Source of the DNA: an uncultured Desulfobacteraceae bacterium
Lineage (GTDB): Bacteria; Desulfobacterota; Desulfobacteria; Desulfobacterales; Desulfatirhabdiaceae
Reading direction: 5' to 3'
Assembly (NCBI GenBank): GCA_903839535.1
Contig: CAIMCT010000476.1
Location: 1-37,616, forward strand
DNA length: 37,616 nt
Each line of letters opens with the position of its first letter. Within the stretch, counting starts at the first letter, position 1. The translations under genes and the position numbers were made by a program. The notes beneath the pieces were generated by a model that saw only the letters and a list, made by a program, of their open reading frames with translations, did not search any database and had not been told where the DNA came from. Shown in pieces: positions 14,329 to 22,229 of the stretch.

Positions 14329-14982
14329 TTATTTTTTTCCTGTTCTGAGTTTAGCCAATTCCCAAATATAATCATATAAATGAAGCCCTTTGCTGGCAGC
14401 TATAATCTCACCGTCTTCAACACCTATCTCCTGTGCCATATACTCTTTCAGTATTTGGATAGCTCCCAAGTTCGCCGGAAAACCATTCCACAAGTCCCAT
14501 GACCGGAAATACACCATGAAATGGAGTTTGCCATATCTTATCCGTGTGTCTATTCCCCGAAGGCATGGAGGGTCGTTCAATAACAAAGCCTTCGGGTCGC
14601 CAACCGCCATGTATGCCTGATTTGTTCCATGTCCGTCATTTCGATACATGCGAATCACATCTGCAATTTGAGGCTCAAGGTATTCTCCGTAAGTGTAATC
14701 TTCATTTGGATGTTTTTCTGATGTCATCAGGTATGGCAAATAGCTTTCAATGTAGCCGTCTGCAACAGGGTTCGGGATACACAGAGATTCTGGAATCTCC
14801 GGTATCAACGGCCTCGCCCCAGGATGCTTGATGTGAACCGTGATATAATCAAACTCAAGCCGTTCCTGCCCCTGAAAACTTCCCCTGTCAATCTGGTAAC
14901 GGTAGCCTTTGTCTATAATTTCATAGACGCACTGGAACCATGCGTCCGGTATATCTCTTGCAGTAATACTCGTTATGTTCAT
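14329..14982 (-). CDS. Thymidylate synthase family protein
   Basis: The 217-aa product matches the C-terminal half of the ThyA fold. DPPC with the candidate nucleophile Cys140 is followed by LHFMVYFRSWDLWNGFPANLGAIQILKEYMA (155-183), equivalent to the 'Y-x-R-S-x-D-x-x-x-G-x-P-x-N' signature, and by GLHLYDY near the end for the GDxHIY motif. The usual PCH His is Leu here. It may make dTMP or a hypermodified base precursor (dUMP or dCMP hydroxymethylase relatives share this fold). ATG 14982 follows AAAGGTGAAAAA. The PAPS-reductase-like gene upstream and the MazG-like gene downstream support nucleotide metabolism. Confidence 0.8.
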   Translation of the reverse strand: MNITSITARDIPDAWFQCVYEIIDKGYRYQIDRGSFQGQERLEFDYITVHIKHPGARPLIPEIPESLCIPNPVADGYIESYLPYLMTSEKHPNEDYTYGEYLEPQIADVIRMYRNDGHGTNQAYMAVGDPKALLLNDPPCLRGIDTRIRYGKLHFMVYFRSWDLWNGFPANLGAIQILKEYMAQEIGVEDGEIIAASKGLHLYDYIWELAKLRTGKK

Positions 14983-14993
14983 TTTTTCACCTT

Positions 14994-15794
14994 TTAAAAT
15001 AGCCCCATTTGGCATACATCTTCCGGCATTGCAGTATTAGATAGCCACCAATCGAACCATTCGTTTGAGTTTTTATATATTTTTTTTGCATTGGTATCTC
15101 CCATTAAATCCCATCGTGATTTAGCAGCCCTTTGCCACCGCTTTTTCATGTACGGCCACCGCTGAAAATCAACCTGTCGATTTTGAGGGGACATCGGACA
15201 ACCTACACAGCCTATACGTTTTCTTCCCTCATCATACAGGCTGCAATATGGGATATTGTTATCTCTGATATATTTCCAGATTTCTTTATCTGTCCATGCC
15301 AATACCGGATTTATAACCCATGCCTTATTCTTTCCTTTTCCCCATTCCGTTACGGCTTGCCATGCTTTTGCTCGCTTCGAAGATTCAGCCGACCTGATAC
15401 CCATTACCTTGACTCTATTCTGACCGCCATTTTCTTTGTACAAACGGCAACACCACCTCGAAAACATAGATGGCAGCCCATTTTTCTCAACCATCTTCAT
15501 CATTGGAACCTTCGGCCTATGCCATATTACGTCTGGATGATGATGTTTTATGAATCGGGTCAATTCTGGCGGGTCAATCGTTGTCACTGAATAATTTGAC
15601 GTGAATTTAACGCCTGACTTGATAGCAATATCCTTCACGACAACACTATCCTTACCGCCTGAAAAACAGAGATAATATCCGTCTTGTGAGTATTCCAATG
15701 CAGATGATTCAAATTCTTGCAGCAGAAGTATCCCGTCTGCTATCTTTTGCTCATGGGTAATACCGACATGTTTAAGCGGTATTTGGTTCATCAT
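14994..15794 (-). CDS. PAPS-reductase/ATP-pyrophosphatase family protein
   Basis: SGGKDS at residues 45-50 is the PP-loop of the adenine nucleotide alpha hydrolase (PAPS reductase) family. RWCCRLYKE and RIGCVGCPM provide Cys pairs that could hold an Fe-S cluster, and WTDKEIWKYIRDNNIPYCSLYDEG is the typical family segment before the second pair. Relatives act in sulfate reduction, tRNA thiolation and, as DndC, phosphorothioate DNA modification; no other dnd gene is visible here. It overlaps the upstream NTPase gene by an ATGA. The substrate in this phage is unknown. Confidence 0.88.
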   Translation of the reverse strand: MMNQIPLKHVGITHEQKIADGILLLQEFESSALEYSQDGYYLCFSGGKDSVVVKDIAIKSGVKFTSNYSVTTIDPPELTRFIKHHHPDVIWHRPKVPMMKMVEKNGLPSMFSRWCCRLYKENGGQNRVKVMGIRSAESSKRAKAWQAVTEWGKGKNKAWVINPVLAWTDKEIWKYIRDNNIPYCSLYDEGRKRIGCVGCPMSPQNRQVDFQRWPYMKKRWQRAAKSRWDLMGDTNAKKIYKNSNEWFDWWLSNTAMPEDVCQMGLF

Positions 15795-16315
15795 TGCGGT
15801 TCTTTCTCGTCATAAATCAGTTTGATTCCAAGCTCACCATACAATGTCAGCATTGCCATTTCAACGTTTTGCCTCAACTCCTGTGTCTGATCCCGAAAGC
15901 CATCATCCACCAGGTAATCATGATCGTTGATTTTCCTGAAATGCACTTCTTTGTAAGCGGTTTTAACATACTCTTCAGCCATTGCCTTCATCGCATAAGC
16001 CAATCCATACATGCCAGCAGTAGCCGTGTAGGCGATTGTATCTATAACTGTTCTGTCTGATACGACTACCCCGTATCTGCGTACAGCGTTTAATTCCGCT
16101 TGCAGTTGAGCGCTGTATATCCACAATTGCGCTTCCCTTGTTGGAATAGCATTATTTTTACTAAATATCGGGTAAGGACACTGCCGAGCGACTTCGAGTA
16201 TGACACCAACTTCAGTTCTTTGACTGATCTTAAGCTGATATGCTTTTTCGTAGCAGGACGTTGATTTCCCTGTACCGTGTGCGCCACTGAAGGCTATGAT
16301 ATTTGCTTCTGTCAT
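15791..16315 (-). CDS. P-loop AAA/kinase-like NTPase, 174 aa
   Basis: IIAFSGAHGTGKSTSCYEKAYQL holds the Walker A motif (GAHGTGKS, about residues 10-17). VVVSDRTVIDTIAYTATAGM supplies a kinase-like 'DR' region and HDYLVDDGFRDQTQELRQNVE a lid-like segment. This fits AAA_28-type ATPases or nucleotide kinases found in phages. ATG 16315 follows AAGGAAGAAA; the ATG at 16351 lies in the preceding gene. Its overlap with the PAPS-like gene suggests the two work together, perhaps in base or nucleotide modification. Confidence 0.8.
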   Translation of the reverse strand: MTEANIIAFSGAHGTGKSTSCYEKAYQLKISQRTEVGVILEVARQCPYPIFSKNNAIPTREAQLWIYSAQLQAELNAVRRYGVVVSDRTVIDTIAYTATAGMYGLAYAMKAMAEEYVKTAYKEVHFRKINDHDYLVDDGFRDQTQELRQNVEMAMLTLYGELGIKLIYDEKEPQ

Positions 16316-16752
16316 TTTCTTCCTTTCACTCTGTAGCCGCAACTCCGGCAATATATTTTACCATCCCATCGTTTCCAACATTTGTGAGTTTTGCCATTCG
16401 GACAAAAAGAACCCATAACTGAACCACAATCAACACATTTTCCAACAGACAACATTCTAATTTTCCTAAAAACCCATATCTTACCTTTTGCATCTTTGCG
16501 TGTACCGACACAGCCACACGGAACATCCTCACAGTTATCGTGATACCAATACTCTCTGTCATTTAACACCTCAATTTCCATGCCGCATATCAAACAATAC
16601 TTAACTCCTTGCGTTACAGTATTGAGGCTTCCACAAATGCCACAGCCTTTCTGACGGTTGACGGGACAATCTGTCACACGTTGATCCTTGCGCGTTTTCC
16701 TGATATTGGCAGGTTCAATCAGTTTATCGCTTCGAGTTTTCTCTTTAGCCAT
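16312..16752 (-). CDS. Cys-rich zinc-ribbon protein, 146 aa
   Basis: It contains several zinc-ribbon pairs: CGICGSLNTVTQGVKYCLICG, CGCVG, CVDCGSVMG...CPNGKTHKC and YCRSCGYRVKGRK. The N-terminus is basic (MAKEKTRSDKLIEPANIRKTRKDQR). Multiple ribbons in a small phage protein suggest nucleic-acid or transcription-factor-like binding, but no family is recognised. The stop overlaps the NTPase start. Confidence 0.75.
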   Translation of the reverse strand: MAKEKTRSDKLIEPANIRKTRKDQRVTDCPVNRQKGCGICGSLNTVTQGVKYCLICGMEIEVLNDREYWYHDNCEDVPCGCVGTRKDAKGKIWVFRKIRMLSVGKCVDCGSVMGSFCPNGKTHKCWKRWDGKIYCRSCGYRVKGRK

Positions 16753-16755
16753 TGA

Positions 16756-17205
16756 TCATAATCCTGAAACGAGTTCGCACAATTCTTTCATCGGCATATT
16801 GGCTAACCGTTCTTTGGATACCCAGTCGTAATTGATAGCGTCGTGGTAGGCATCGTCGTATGCTTTCTTTTGCATTTCCTGTCGCATATTCCTGTTATCT
16901 GCGTTATTTTTGATACTCCAATCTCGCAGCCGTCGATGTGATTCAATCAATTCTTCGACCGTAAGAGAATGAATTTTATCCTCATAAATCTCTTCACCAT
17001 AAGCAGCCACCAACTTGTCCGCATGACTGATATAAACATCAGTCTGTTTAGACGCATTTAATGAACCTTCAACTTTAAAATAACAATCAGGACAAGCATC
17101 TACACTTATTCTCCCGATGTTAAATTCCGTCACTCCGTTGGATACTTCGACTGTATTTGACGATGAAAAACTCATAATTTTAGCTTCACATTCTGGGCAT
17201 AACAT
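16756..17205 (-). CDS. Hypothetical zinc-binding protein, 149 aa
   Basis: The N-terminus MLCPECEAKIM and DACPDCYFKVEG give two C-x2-C knuckles about 35 residues apart, a plausible single zinc ribbon. The rest is helical and charged (IHSLTVEELIESHRRLRDWSIKNNAD...MPMKELCELVSGL). ATG 17205 follows CGGAGGTGCAAA. It overlaps the signal-peptide-like gene upstream by 20 bp. Function unknown. Confidence 0.7.
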   Translation of the reverse strand: MLCPECEAKIMSFSSSNTVEVSNGVTEFNIGRISVDACPDCYFKVEGSLNASKQTDVYISHADKLVAAYGEEIYEDKIHSLTVEELIESHRRLRDWSIKNNADNRNMRQEMQKKAYDDAYHDAINYDWVSKERLANMPMKELCELVSGL

Positions 17206-17374
17206 TTTGCACCTCCGTTGGTATCATTTCTTCATCAAGTATGAAAATTACGCCATACTCTACCATGATGTAAGATGGCTCAACGTATCCATCGTATCCG
17301 CCTTCGATATAGTCGGTTACGGCGGTTCCTGTTGCGAAAAGTAACAGGCAGAGTATGGCAATAATAGTCTTCAT
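17186..17374 (-). CDS. Small secreted or membrane-anchored protein, 62 aa
   Basis: MKTIIAILCLLLFATGTAVTDYIEGG is a short signal peptide (Lys, hydrophobic core, ATGTA cleavage-like region). A Tyr/acidic mature part follows (YDGYVEPSYIMVEYGVIFILDEEMI). ATG 17374 lies just after the stop of the 53-aa gene, with AAGAGC upstream. It may act in the envelope; no family is recognised. Confidence 0.55.
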   Translation of the reverse strand: MKTIIAILCLLLFATGTAVTDYIEGGYDGYVEPSYIMVEYGVIFILDEEMIPTEVQNVMPRM

Positions 17375-17375
17375 A

Positions 17376-17537
17376 TTAGCTCTTTATCCAATAATAGATG
17401 GGACAGCTCTCAATCGCACAGATACCAACTCCATGAATTAAACACCGAAATGTAGTGAGTTTTAACGGGCAATTCTTTGCTTTTTTAACCCAGTTTTCAT
17501 ACTCGATCTGTTTATAATCTTTTGATGTCTCAGTCAT
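17376..17537 (-). CDS. Small Cys-containing protein, 53 aa
   Basis: ATG 17537 has a strong AAAGGAGATTGG ribosome binding site and overlaps the end of the preceding winged-helix-like gene by 8 bp. The product (MTETSKDYKQIEYENWVKKAKNC...) has Cys at 23, 32, 40 and 45, enough for one zinc site. It stops two bases before the next gene. No family is recognised. Confidence 0.65.
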   Translation of the reverse strand: MTETSKDYKQIEYENWVKKAKNCPLKLTTFRCLIHGVGICAIESCPIYYWIKS

Positions 17538-17724
17538 CCAATCTCCTTTTCAGCGTCCACTCGCCATACCCGTACAAACCTTCCGCCATCAAATGTTCTT
17601 CAACATACCCTTTTTTAACCAGTCCTCTTAATGTGTTTGCCTCGTCATAGTTGGTTTCAAACCAATTAATAACGTCAATGTTTTCCAACCTTTCAATCAT
17701 GACTTCTTCCTTGTCTGTGAGCAT
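17530..17724 (-). CDS. Winged-helix-like small protein, 64 aa (paralogue of 20070-20258)
   Basis: ATG 17724 follows AAAAGGGGTAAC. The sequence (MLTDKEEVMIERLENIDVIN, LRGLVKKGYVEEH, GEWTLKRRLDD) aligns with the 62-aa gene at 20070-20258 along its length: 'LT-x2-E-x2-M-x-E-x-L', 'INW', 'L-x2-LVKKGY-x-E', 'W-x-LK'. The LVKKGY-turn-WxLK arrangement looks like the wing of a winged-helix DNA-binding domain. It probably binds DNA, but this rests on pattern only. Confidence 0.65.
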   Translation of the reverse strand: MLTDKEEVMIERLENIDVINWFETNYDEANTLRGLVKKGYVEEHLMAEGLYGYGEWTLKRRLDD

Positions 17725-17725
17725 G

Positions 17726-17893
17726 TTACCCCTTTTTGTTAATCTCATACAGTCCAGTCGTCTTGTCAAATTTTATTAGACCATTATCTATTAAATACTC
17801 GGTGCATTTATTGAGGAAGCCGTGGCATAGAAAATGTAGTGAATTGTTTTGAAATAAATCGTTGATACTATTGTCCCTTTTCTTACCAGACAT
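17726..17893 (-). CDS. Small protein, 55 aa, winged-helix-like tail
   Basis: ATG 17893 follows AATAAGGAGTAATC, overlapping the ruvC stop, and TAA ends one base before the next start codon. The product (MSGKKRDNSINDLFQNNSLH...) ends with TEYLIDNGLIKFDKTTGLYEINKKG, which resembles the 'L-x2-G-L-I...Y-x-I' wing of small winged-helix proteins. Tight packing and the RBS support it. Confidence 0.65.
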   Translation of the reverse strand: MSGKKRDNSINDLFQNNSLHFLCHGFLNKCTEYLIDNGLIKFDKTTGLYEINKKG

Positions 17894-17895
17894 GA

Positions 17896-18417
17896 TTACT
17901 CCTTATTTTCTATAAATGTTCGCATTCCCCACGTCGCTATTAATAACGCGTCCGACCTTCCAATATCTTTCTTGCGAGATAATTCATTAACACATTTCGG
18001 CCATAATTCTTGAGCGCGTTGCCTTGATGAGTCTTTGTCTGGCATTCCAAAAAGTAGAGATTTCTTCCATGTTTGTGGCGCAACCTTGGTCATTGGTATG
18101 TGCAGAGCTGCGATTATTCCCAACCACAACCCATAACCTTCCCCAAACCTAAAAAGAGAAGTAACACCCTGTCTTTTTTCTTTTCCATCCTTACCAATAC
18201 TCATCGCTGGCATTGCGTGTACTTTTTCTATGAAGACGTGACCATTATCTCTATACCGTTCTAATATATCTGCCATTTCGTAAGGCAGGTAGTCAGATTT
18301 CAAAGTCTTACCCTGTTTAATTTTTGTAATTGGCGTATCAAAAATAGCAACTTCACCGATTGTAGTAACCACAGCTACCGCACCGGTTAAACCTGGATCA
18401 ATCCCAATGTAAATCAT
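17896..18417 (-). CDS. RuvC-like Holliday junction resolvase
   Basis: MIYIGIDPGLTGAVAVV carries the first catalytic Asp (D7), HVFIEKVHAMP the Glu, and DIGRSDALLIATWGM the C-terminal Asp of the RuvC RNase H-like fold. At 173 aa the length matches RuvC. It would cut four-way or branched DNA formed by RecT/exonuclease recombination or replication before packaging. ATG 18417 follows GGAAGAAGCAAT. It is a stand-alone phage resolvase without RuvA/B nearby. Confidence 0.92.
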   Translation of the reverse strand: MIYIGIDPGLTGAVAVVTTIGEVAIFDTPITKIKQGKTLKSDYLPYEMADILERYRDNGHVFIEKVHAMPAMSIGKDGKEKRQGVTSLFRFGEGYGLWLGIIAALHIPMTKVAPQTWKKSLLFGMPDKDSSRQRAQELWPKCVNELSRKKDIGRSDALLIATWGMRTFIENKE

Positions 18418-18439
18418 ATTGCTTCTTCCTATCTACGGG

Positions 18440-19162
18440 CTAACAAGCAGATAAATCATATCCCAAAATATCATTGATACCATGACGAAACTGTCTGTTT
18501 GTTTCGCATTTATCGCACATTACTCTTGGCATTCCGTTACCAATCCAACATGGATTAAAAAATCTTGAATAAAGAACACCACACATTGGACATTTAGTAT
18601 TGATATTTTCACCACGACAATACACTGTTTTTCTGGATAGTCGTTGGTGTTTTTCGGTATTTGAAAGTGAATTGTAAATATTTCGATCAAGAGCTAACTT
18701 GCATTCTGGATCATCACATACCTTTGAATTATATTGTTTTTTGATGAATTTCATTCCACATATTACGCAATTATCTTGCGGTCTTATCTGTTCGGGTTTG
18801 TTCCTCTTGTAGCTGTGTATATTTCTACATTTGTCTGTACAGTATTTCTTGTTGCCTTGTTTTGTTTCGAATGTTTTACAACACAATAAGCAGTTTTTCA
18901 TTTGAGTATTTGTAGTTTTGTTTAAATCGTTTTTCAGTCTATACCGACGTTGACGATTTCTTTCACCACACTCTGTGGAACAATATATTTTAGTTGATGA
19001 TTTTGTATCTTTACCGCAATAAACACAGTTTTTGTTGTTGGCATCTGTTCCGGTTCTATGTATCCGCTGCGTGCGCATTGCTCCTAAGTGTGAACATGTA
19101 TCGTTACAATATTTTCTTTTAAGCGCAGTCAATGGGTTCCCGCATATCAAACAATCGCTCAT
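18440..19162 (-). CDS. Multi-zinc-finger protein, 240 aa
   Basis: Five or more C-x2-C...YC-x2-C fingers follow each other: CLICGNPLTALKRKYCNDTC, CVYCGKDTKSSTKIYCSTEC, CLLCCKTFETKQGNKKYC, CVICGMKFIKKQYNSKVC and CPMCGVLYSR...CDKC. They look like repeated FCS/treble-clef-type fingers, which bind nucleic acids. The protein at 24011-24601 has the same style. ATG 19162 overlaps the upstream small gene as ATGA. No named family; nucleic-acid binding is inferred. Confidence 0.75.
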   Translation of the reverse strand: MSDCLICGNPLTALKRKYCNDTCSHLGAMRTQRIHRTGTDANNKNCVYCGKDTKSSTKIYCSTECGERNRQRRYRLKNDLNKTTNTQMKNCLLCCKTFETKQGNKKYCTDKCRNIHSYKRNKPEQIRPQDNCVICGMKFIKKQYNSKVCDDPECKLALDRNIYNSLSNTEKHQRLSRKTVYCRGENINTKCPMCGVLYSRFFNPCWIGNGMPRVMCDKCETNRQFRHGINDILGYDLSAC

Positions 19163-19311
19163 TTTGCTTTCCCTTTCTTCCTGAATCTAACACGCCTAAA
19201 TCCCGAATTATAGAGTTCAGCATAATATTTGGCATCTTCCCAATTATTACCCTGAATTCGGAAAACAACCGTCATTATCAAGATTTTGGCTATATGGTAA
19301 TAACGTGGCAT
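19159..19311 (-). CDS. Small basic protein, 50 aa
   Basis: ATG 19311 overlaps the previous stop as TAATG, and the TGA overlaps the zinc-finger gene start as ATGA, so the three genes are coupled. The product (MPRYYHIAKILIMTVVFRIQ) ends in a basic GFRRVRFRKKGKAK tail. No family is recognised. Confidence 0.6.
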   Translation of the reverse strand: MPRYYHIAKILIMTVVFRIQGNNWEDAKYYAELYNSGFRRVRFRKKGKAK

Positions 19312-19484
19312 TACGGCTTACCTTTCAGCTCGCATGTAGCTGACTTCGTATTCACCACCAACCGATTATTTTCAATCACCCATGAACAATCCATTGATTT
19401 TAGTATTTGATCAATGATTTCCTGATTGTCTGATTTACGATAATGGCCGTTCATCTCCAATTTAATCTCTATAATAGCTCTCAT
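19311..19484 (-). CDS. Small protein, 57 aa
   Basis: ATG 19484 follows AAGGACATGATATT. The product (MRAIIEIKLEMNGHYRKSDN, IIDQILKSMDCSWVIENNRL) has an alternating beta/alpha pattern, small but protein-like. The stop codon is shared with the next start (TAATG). No family is recognised. Confidence 0.6.
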   Translation of the reverse strand: MRAIIEIKLEMNGHYRKSDNQEIIDQILKSMDCSWVIENNRLVVNTKSATCELKGKP

Positions 19485-19594
19485 AATATCATGTCCTTGT
19501 GTTTCTTATCCCGTATCGGTATCCATCGGCTTCCTCTTTTTTGCAAACTTCCATCAGATCCGCCGTCCATTATTTACAATGTTCCAGAGCTTCT

Positions 19595-19870
19595 TCAACT
19601 GTCTTTTTCGATCTCACTTGTTTCTGTAGGTCGTTCAGTGCACTCGTTATTCGTGATCTCGTCATCTGCTAACTCCTTTTTGATTTCTATTACCCAACTT
19701 CTGACTATTTCTGATGCACCCAAAAGCTGCTTGGAATGAAGTTCCCAATGTTCCTCATATTCGCCATAATATCCCATTTTATTTGAGATATCCCTCATAT
19801 TTCTTGCAAGGTTCCTGAGTTTATTCGAGATTTCCAACTTGGATAACTGTGGTCGGATTATTCCTTGCAT
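19595..19870 (-). CDS. Hypothetical helical protein, 91 aa
   Basis: ATG 19870 follows AGGAAAGAGA and overlaps the preceding gene by 13 bp. The product is helical (LSKLEISNKLRNLARNMRDI; WELHSKQLLGASEIVRSWVIEIKKEL) with an acidic Thr/Glu-rich tail. No family is recognised. The 110 bp after it hold only doubtful very short frames. Confidence 0.6.
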   Translation of the reverse strand: MQGIIRPQLSKLEISNKLRNLARNMRDISNKMGYYGEYEEHWELHSKQLLGASEIVRSWVIEIKKELADDEITNNECTERPTETSEIEKDS

Positions 19871-20073
19871 TCTCTTTCCTGTATCTCTTCATAGTATTTG
19901 GTTTTCAAATACCGCTCTCGCGCATAAATTGCGGTCAGCGTATCGTGGTACTTTTCACGGATTACCACTATTTCATCCGCCATACACCGGCGTATCCTGA
20001 ACTTTTCAGACTGGATTATCCGCAGGCGTTCTGCTGTTGTCGGTTTCGTTATTTCCATTGCAACTATACTCAT
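19858..20073 (-). CDS. Hypothetical coiled-coil protein, 71 aa
   Basis: GGAGG lies 8 nt before ATG 20073, favouring it over the ATG at 20088 that overlaps that site. The start overlaps the previous TGA as ATGA. The product (MSIVAMEITKPTTAERLRII) is Arg/Glu-rich and helical throughout, probably a coiled coil. Function unknown. Confidence 0.65.
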   Translation of the reverse strand: MSIVAMEITKPTTAERLRIIQSEKFRIRRCMADEIVVIREKYHDTLTAIYARERYLKTKYYEEIQERECKE

Positions 20074-20258
20074 GTTTTTAGCCTCCATTTGAAACTTCCA
20101 AAATTAGACGTTGCCGTTGGTAATCTTTCGGCATATCCTTTCTTTACGAGTCGATTCAACGCCCGTATTTCATACGTCATAGGTTCTGTCCAGTTTATGC
20201 TTTTGATTTTCAGTTTCTCCAGCATTTTCTTTTCTATTTCGGTCAATTTCACATCCAT
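20070..20258 (-). CDS. Winged-helix-like small protein, 62 aa (paralogue of 17530-17724)
   Basis: The product starts MDVKLTEIEKKMLEKLKIKS and shares 'INW', 'L-x2-LVKKGYAE' and 'WRLK' with the 64-aa protein at 17530-17724. ATG 20258 follows ATAGGTAACTT, 1 bp after the primase-helicase stop. A winged-helix DNA-binding role is likely from the shared pattern. Two diverged copies in one operon suggest an old duplication. Confidence 0.65.
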   Translation of the reverse strand: MDVKLTEIEKKMLEKLKIKSINWTEPMTYEIRALNRLVKKGYAERLPTATSNFGSFKWRLKT

Positions 20259-20261
20259 AAG

Positions 20262-21956
20262 TTACCTATCGTTTTGTTTTTTACTGTCAATATATGTGTC
20301 GCTATATTTCTTTGTGCCTGCATCGAACCAAAGTTTAACTGATCCCTCTGTTCCAAACTCTCTATTTTTCTTGATCGAAAATAGAATATCTGGCGTATTT
20401 CCTCTTTGCAGACATGCCGTAGCATTTTTTATCGTTTCAGGATCGGCTCGCCATATCACAATGACATTATGTGCAAGGTTGGTGATATTACCTGATCCCG
20501 AAACGTCAGATTTCCCAGGCTTATCAGAATCAGATGCGCCTTTTCTTGGATGTGCCACAAGATGAATGTGGCATGAGAATTTTTTGGCAAATGAAACTAA
20601 ACTGGATATGAATTCACGCTGTGCTATCAGTTCGTCTCTGGCTGGCAAAGATATCCGCATTAAGCTATCAATGAAAAAATGTTTCACAGAATGTCTTCTT
20701 GCTGCATATTCAAACACGTCTAATAAATCTTTTGGTTTGATCTCTTCAAACGTGTTCACGATATAAATTTTATCGTCAAAATATTCGAGAGCTGCATCAA
20801 CGCGGTTTCTGTGAGGAAACGAATTTTCAAGATGTTGAATAACCGCCCATCTCAAATATCGTTTCGCTGGCATTTCCAAAGAAGCCACGCAACTTTTCTC
20901 TCCGATTGCAGCCAATCCTAAAATTACCTGATTTAAAATTGTTGACTTACCTGCTCCTGACCGTCCAGACCATACCGTCAACTCTTCGTACCGCCAGCCT
21001 TTCAAAATTTCATTCACCCCCGGCCACGGTGTTTGAACCCCGTTCAGGCTGTTTGGATTTTCAAACAATGAGTGTATTTCATCGGCAAAACTGGACGGAC
21101 TCGCCAAAATTGACGGCGCATAATCTTTTGCCTCGCTGAAATGCGTTTTAAGCGTTTTTTCATCAATACCCATACAAAGACACTCATTCACATCCTTGAA
21201 AGGCAAGGTGACGATGTGAGAGCGCCACGAACCTATTTTCTGAACCAATTCTATGACGGCTTTCTGCCCGGCTTCATCCTGGTCGAAACAGATGTTGATT
21301 TTTTTAAACAGATTTATGAAGTCCCATTCTCGTTCCACCCATTCAAAGTTTCCGGCTCCCATAGGTACGGACACTGCTTCTATCCCGAATTGAACGAGAG
21401 TCATGCAATCAATTTCGCCTTCACATATCGTGAGTTCATTCCCGTAAATGTTATCCCGATTGAAAAGCGTCGGCTCTGCGCATTCCTCGCTCCACATCTT
21501 TTTCTTGCCTTTCTCGTTTCGATCTATAGCCATATACTTGACGTTTGTTACAACACCGTCCCGATAATATGGGAATGCTATTGCTCCGTCTTTCGTTCGT
21601 ATTTTAAATGTTTCAATTGTTTCACTTGTCAGTTTCCTTGATTTTAAATACTCGACGGCCGGACTGCTCAATTTCTGGACTTTTGGCTGAGGCAGTTTGT
21701 ATATTTTTGGTTTTTGCACGAAGTTCAGCTTTGGAGCCGAACGTTCTGGAATATCTCCAAGACGTTTTTGCAATTCGTAAAAATTACCACGTTCCCCGCA
21801 GCCGTTTAGGTGCAGGCAGTTCCATGTTCCCTCTTTCAAATTGATTGCGAATTTTCTTTCATCATCAGCACAGAATGGGCAGTTCATTACAGCCTCATCT
21901 CCGCGCTTACGATATTCAAAACCTCGTTTGCCGATATATTCAGTTACGGAAATCAT
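20262..21956 (-). CDS. Phage primase-helicase (Toprim plus DnaB-like)
   Basis: The 564-aa protein begins with a zinc site (C26-P-F-C29, then C-x6-C around 47-54). A Toprim core follows, with LTICEGEIDCMTL (Glu motif) and NICFDQDEAGQKA (DxD motif), and then a RecA-like helicase: WSGRSGAGKSTILNQ (Walker A), KHFFIDSLMRI (Walker B) and a C-terminal arginine-finger region. This is the T7 gp4/Twinkle layout: it makes RNA primers and unwinds DNA at the fork. It sits between the G39P-like gene and the small winged-helix gene, completing a RepO-loader-primase/helicase module. The RBS is weak. Confidence 0.92.
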   Translation of the reverse strand: MISVTEYIGKRGFEYRKRGDEAVMNCPFCADDERKFAINLKEGTWNCLHLNGCGERGNFYELQKRLGDIPERSAPKLNFVQKPKIYKLPQPKVQKLSSPAVEYLKSRKLTSETIETFKIRTKDGAIAFPYYRDGVVTNVKYMAIDRNEKGKKKMWSEECAEPTLFNRDNIYGNELTICEGEIDCMTLVQFGIEAVSVPMGAGNFEWVEREWDFINLFKKINICFDQDEAGQKAVIELVQKIGSWRSHIVTLPFKDVNECLCMGIDEKTLKTHFSEAKDYAPSILASPSSFADEIHSLFENPNSLNGVQTPWPGVNEILKGWRYEELTVWSGRSGAGKSTILNQVILGLAAIGEKSCVASLEMPAKRYLRWAVIQHLENSFPHRNRVDAALEYFDDKIYIVNTFEEIKPKDLLDVFEYAARRHSVKHFFIDSLMRISLPARDELIAQREFISSLVSFAKKFSCHIHLVAHPRKGASDSDKPGKSDVSGSGNITNLAHNVIVIWRADPETIKNATACLQRGNTPDILFSIKKNREFGTEGSVKLWFDAGTKKYSDTYIDSKKQNDR

Positions 21957-21959
21957 AGT

Positions 21960-22229
21960 TTATATATCTCGAAAGAATGCAAGCTGTGTCATAAGTTCTC
22001 TTTGTGGACATCCACCCAATGCTTCAATAAATGCTGCCGGGTCTGGAAATTTGTATTTGTTCGTCGCCAAGATTAATTTATATGCCGCTTCAATATCGGC
22101 TTCTTCTGTGTATTTTGCGTCTTTGATTGTTTCGTAATAAACATCAACCAAGCTTTCACTGACTTCATCTCTTGGCCATATCTCAGCAAATACATCCATC
22201 ATTTCCATAAGTCTTTTCTTTGTAATCAT
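21960..22229 (-). CDS. G39P-like helicase loader/inhibitor, 89 aa
   Basis: MITKKRLMEMMDVFAEIWPRDEVSESLVDVYY (in pieces) and AAYKLILATNKYKFPDPAAFIE match the pattern of phage helicase-loader G39P N-terminal proteins: a helix, 'W-x-x-x-L-x-D', then 'F-P-x-P-A-x-I'. Such proteins deliver replicative helicase to the initiator-origin complex. ATG 22229 is 8 nt after GAGGAG and overlaps the repO stop as ATGA; a GTG at 22238 is less likely. Position between initiator and helicase supports the call. Confidence 0.7.
   Translation of the reverse strand: MITKKRLMEMMDVFAEIWPRDEVSESLVDVYYETIKDAKYTEEADIEAAYKLILATNKYKFPDPAAFIEALGGCPQRELMTQLAFFRDI

Noticed and set aside
14994-15794. DndC as part of a phosphorothioation system
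   Set aside because: The PP-loop and Cys pairs fit the wider family, but no dndA, B, D, E or ssp genes are in the window, so only the family-level call is kept.
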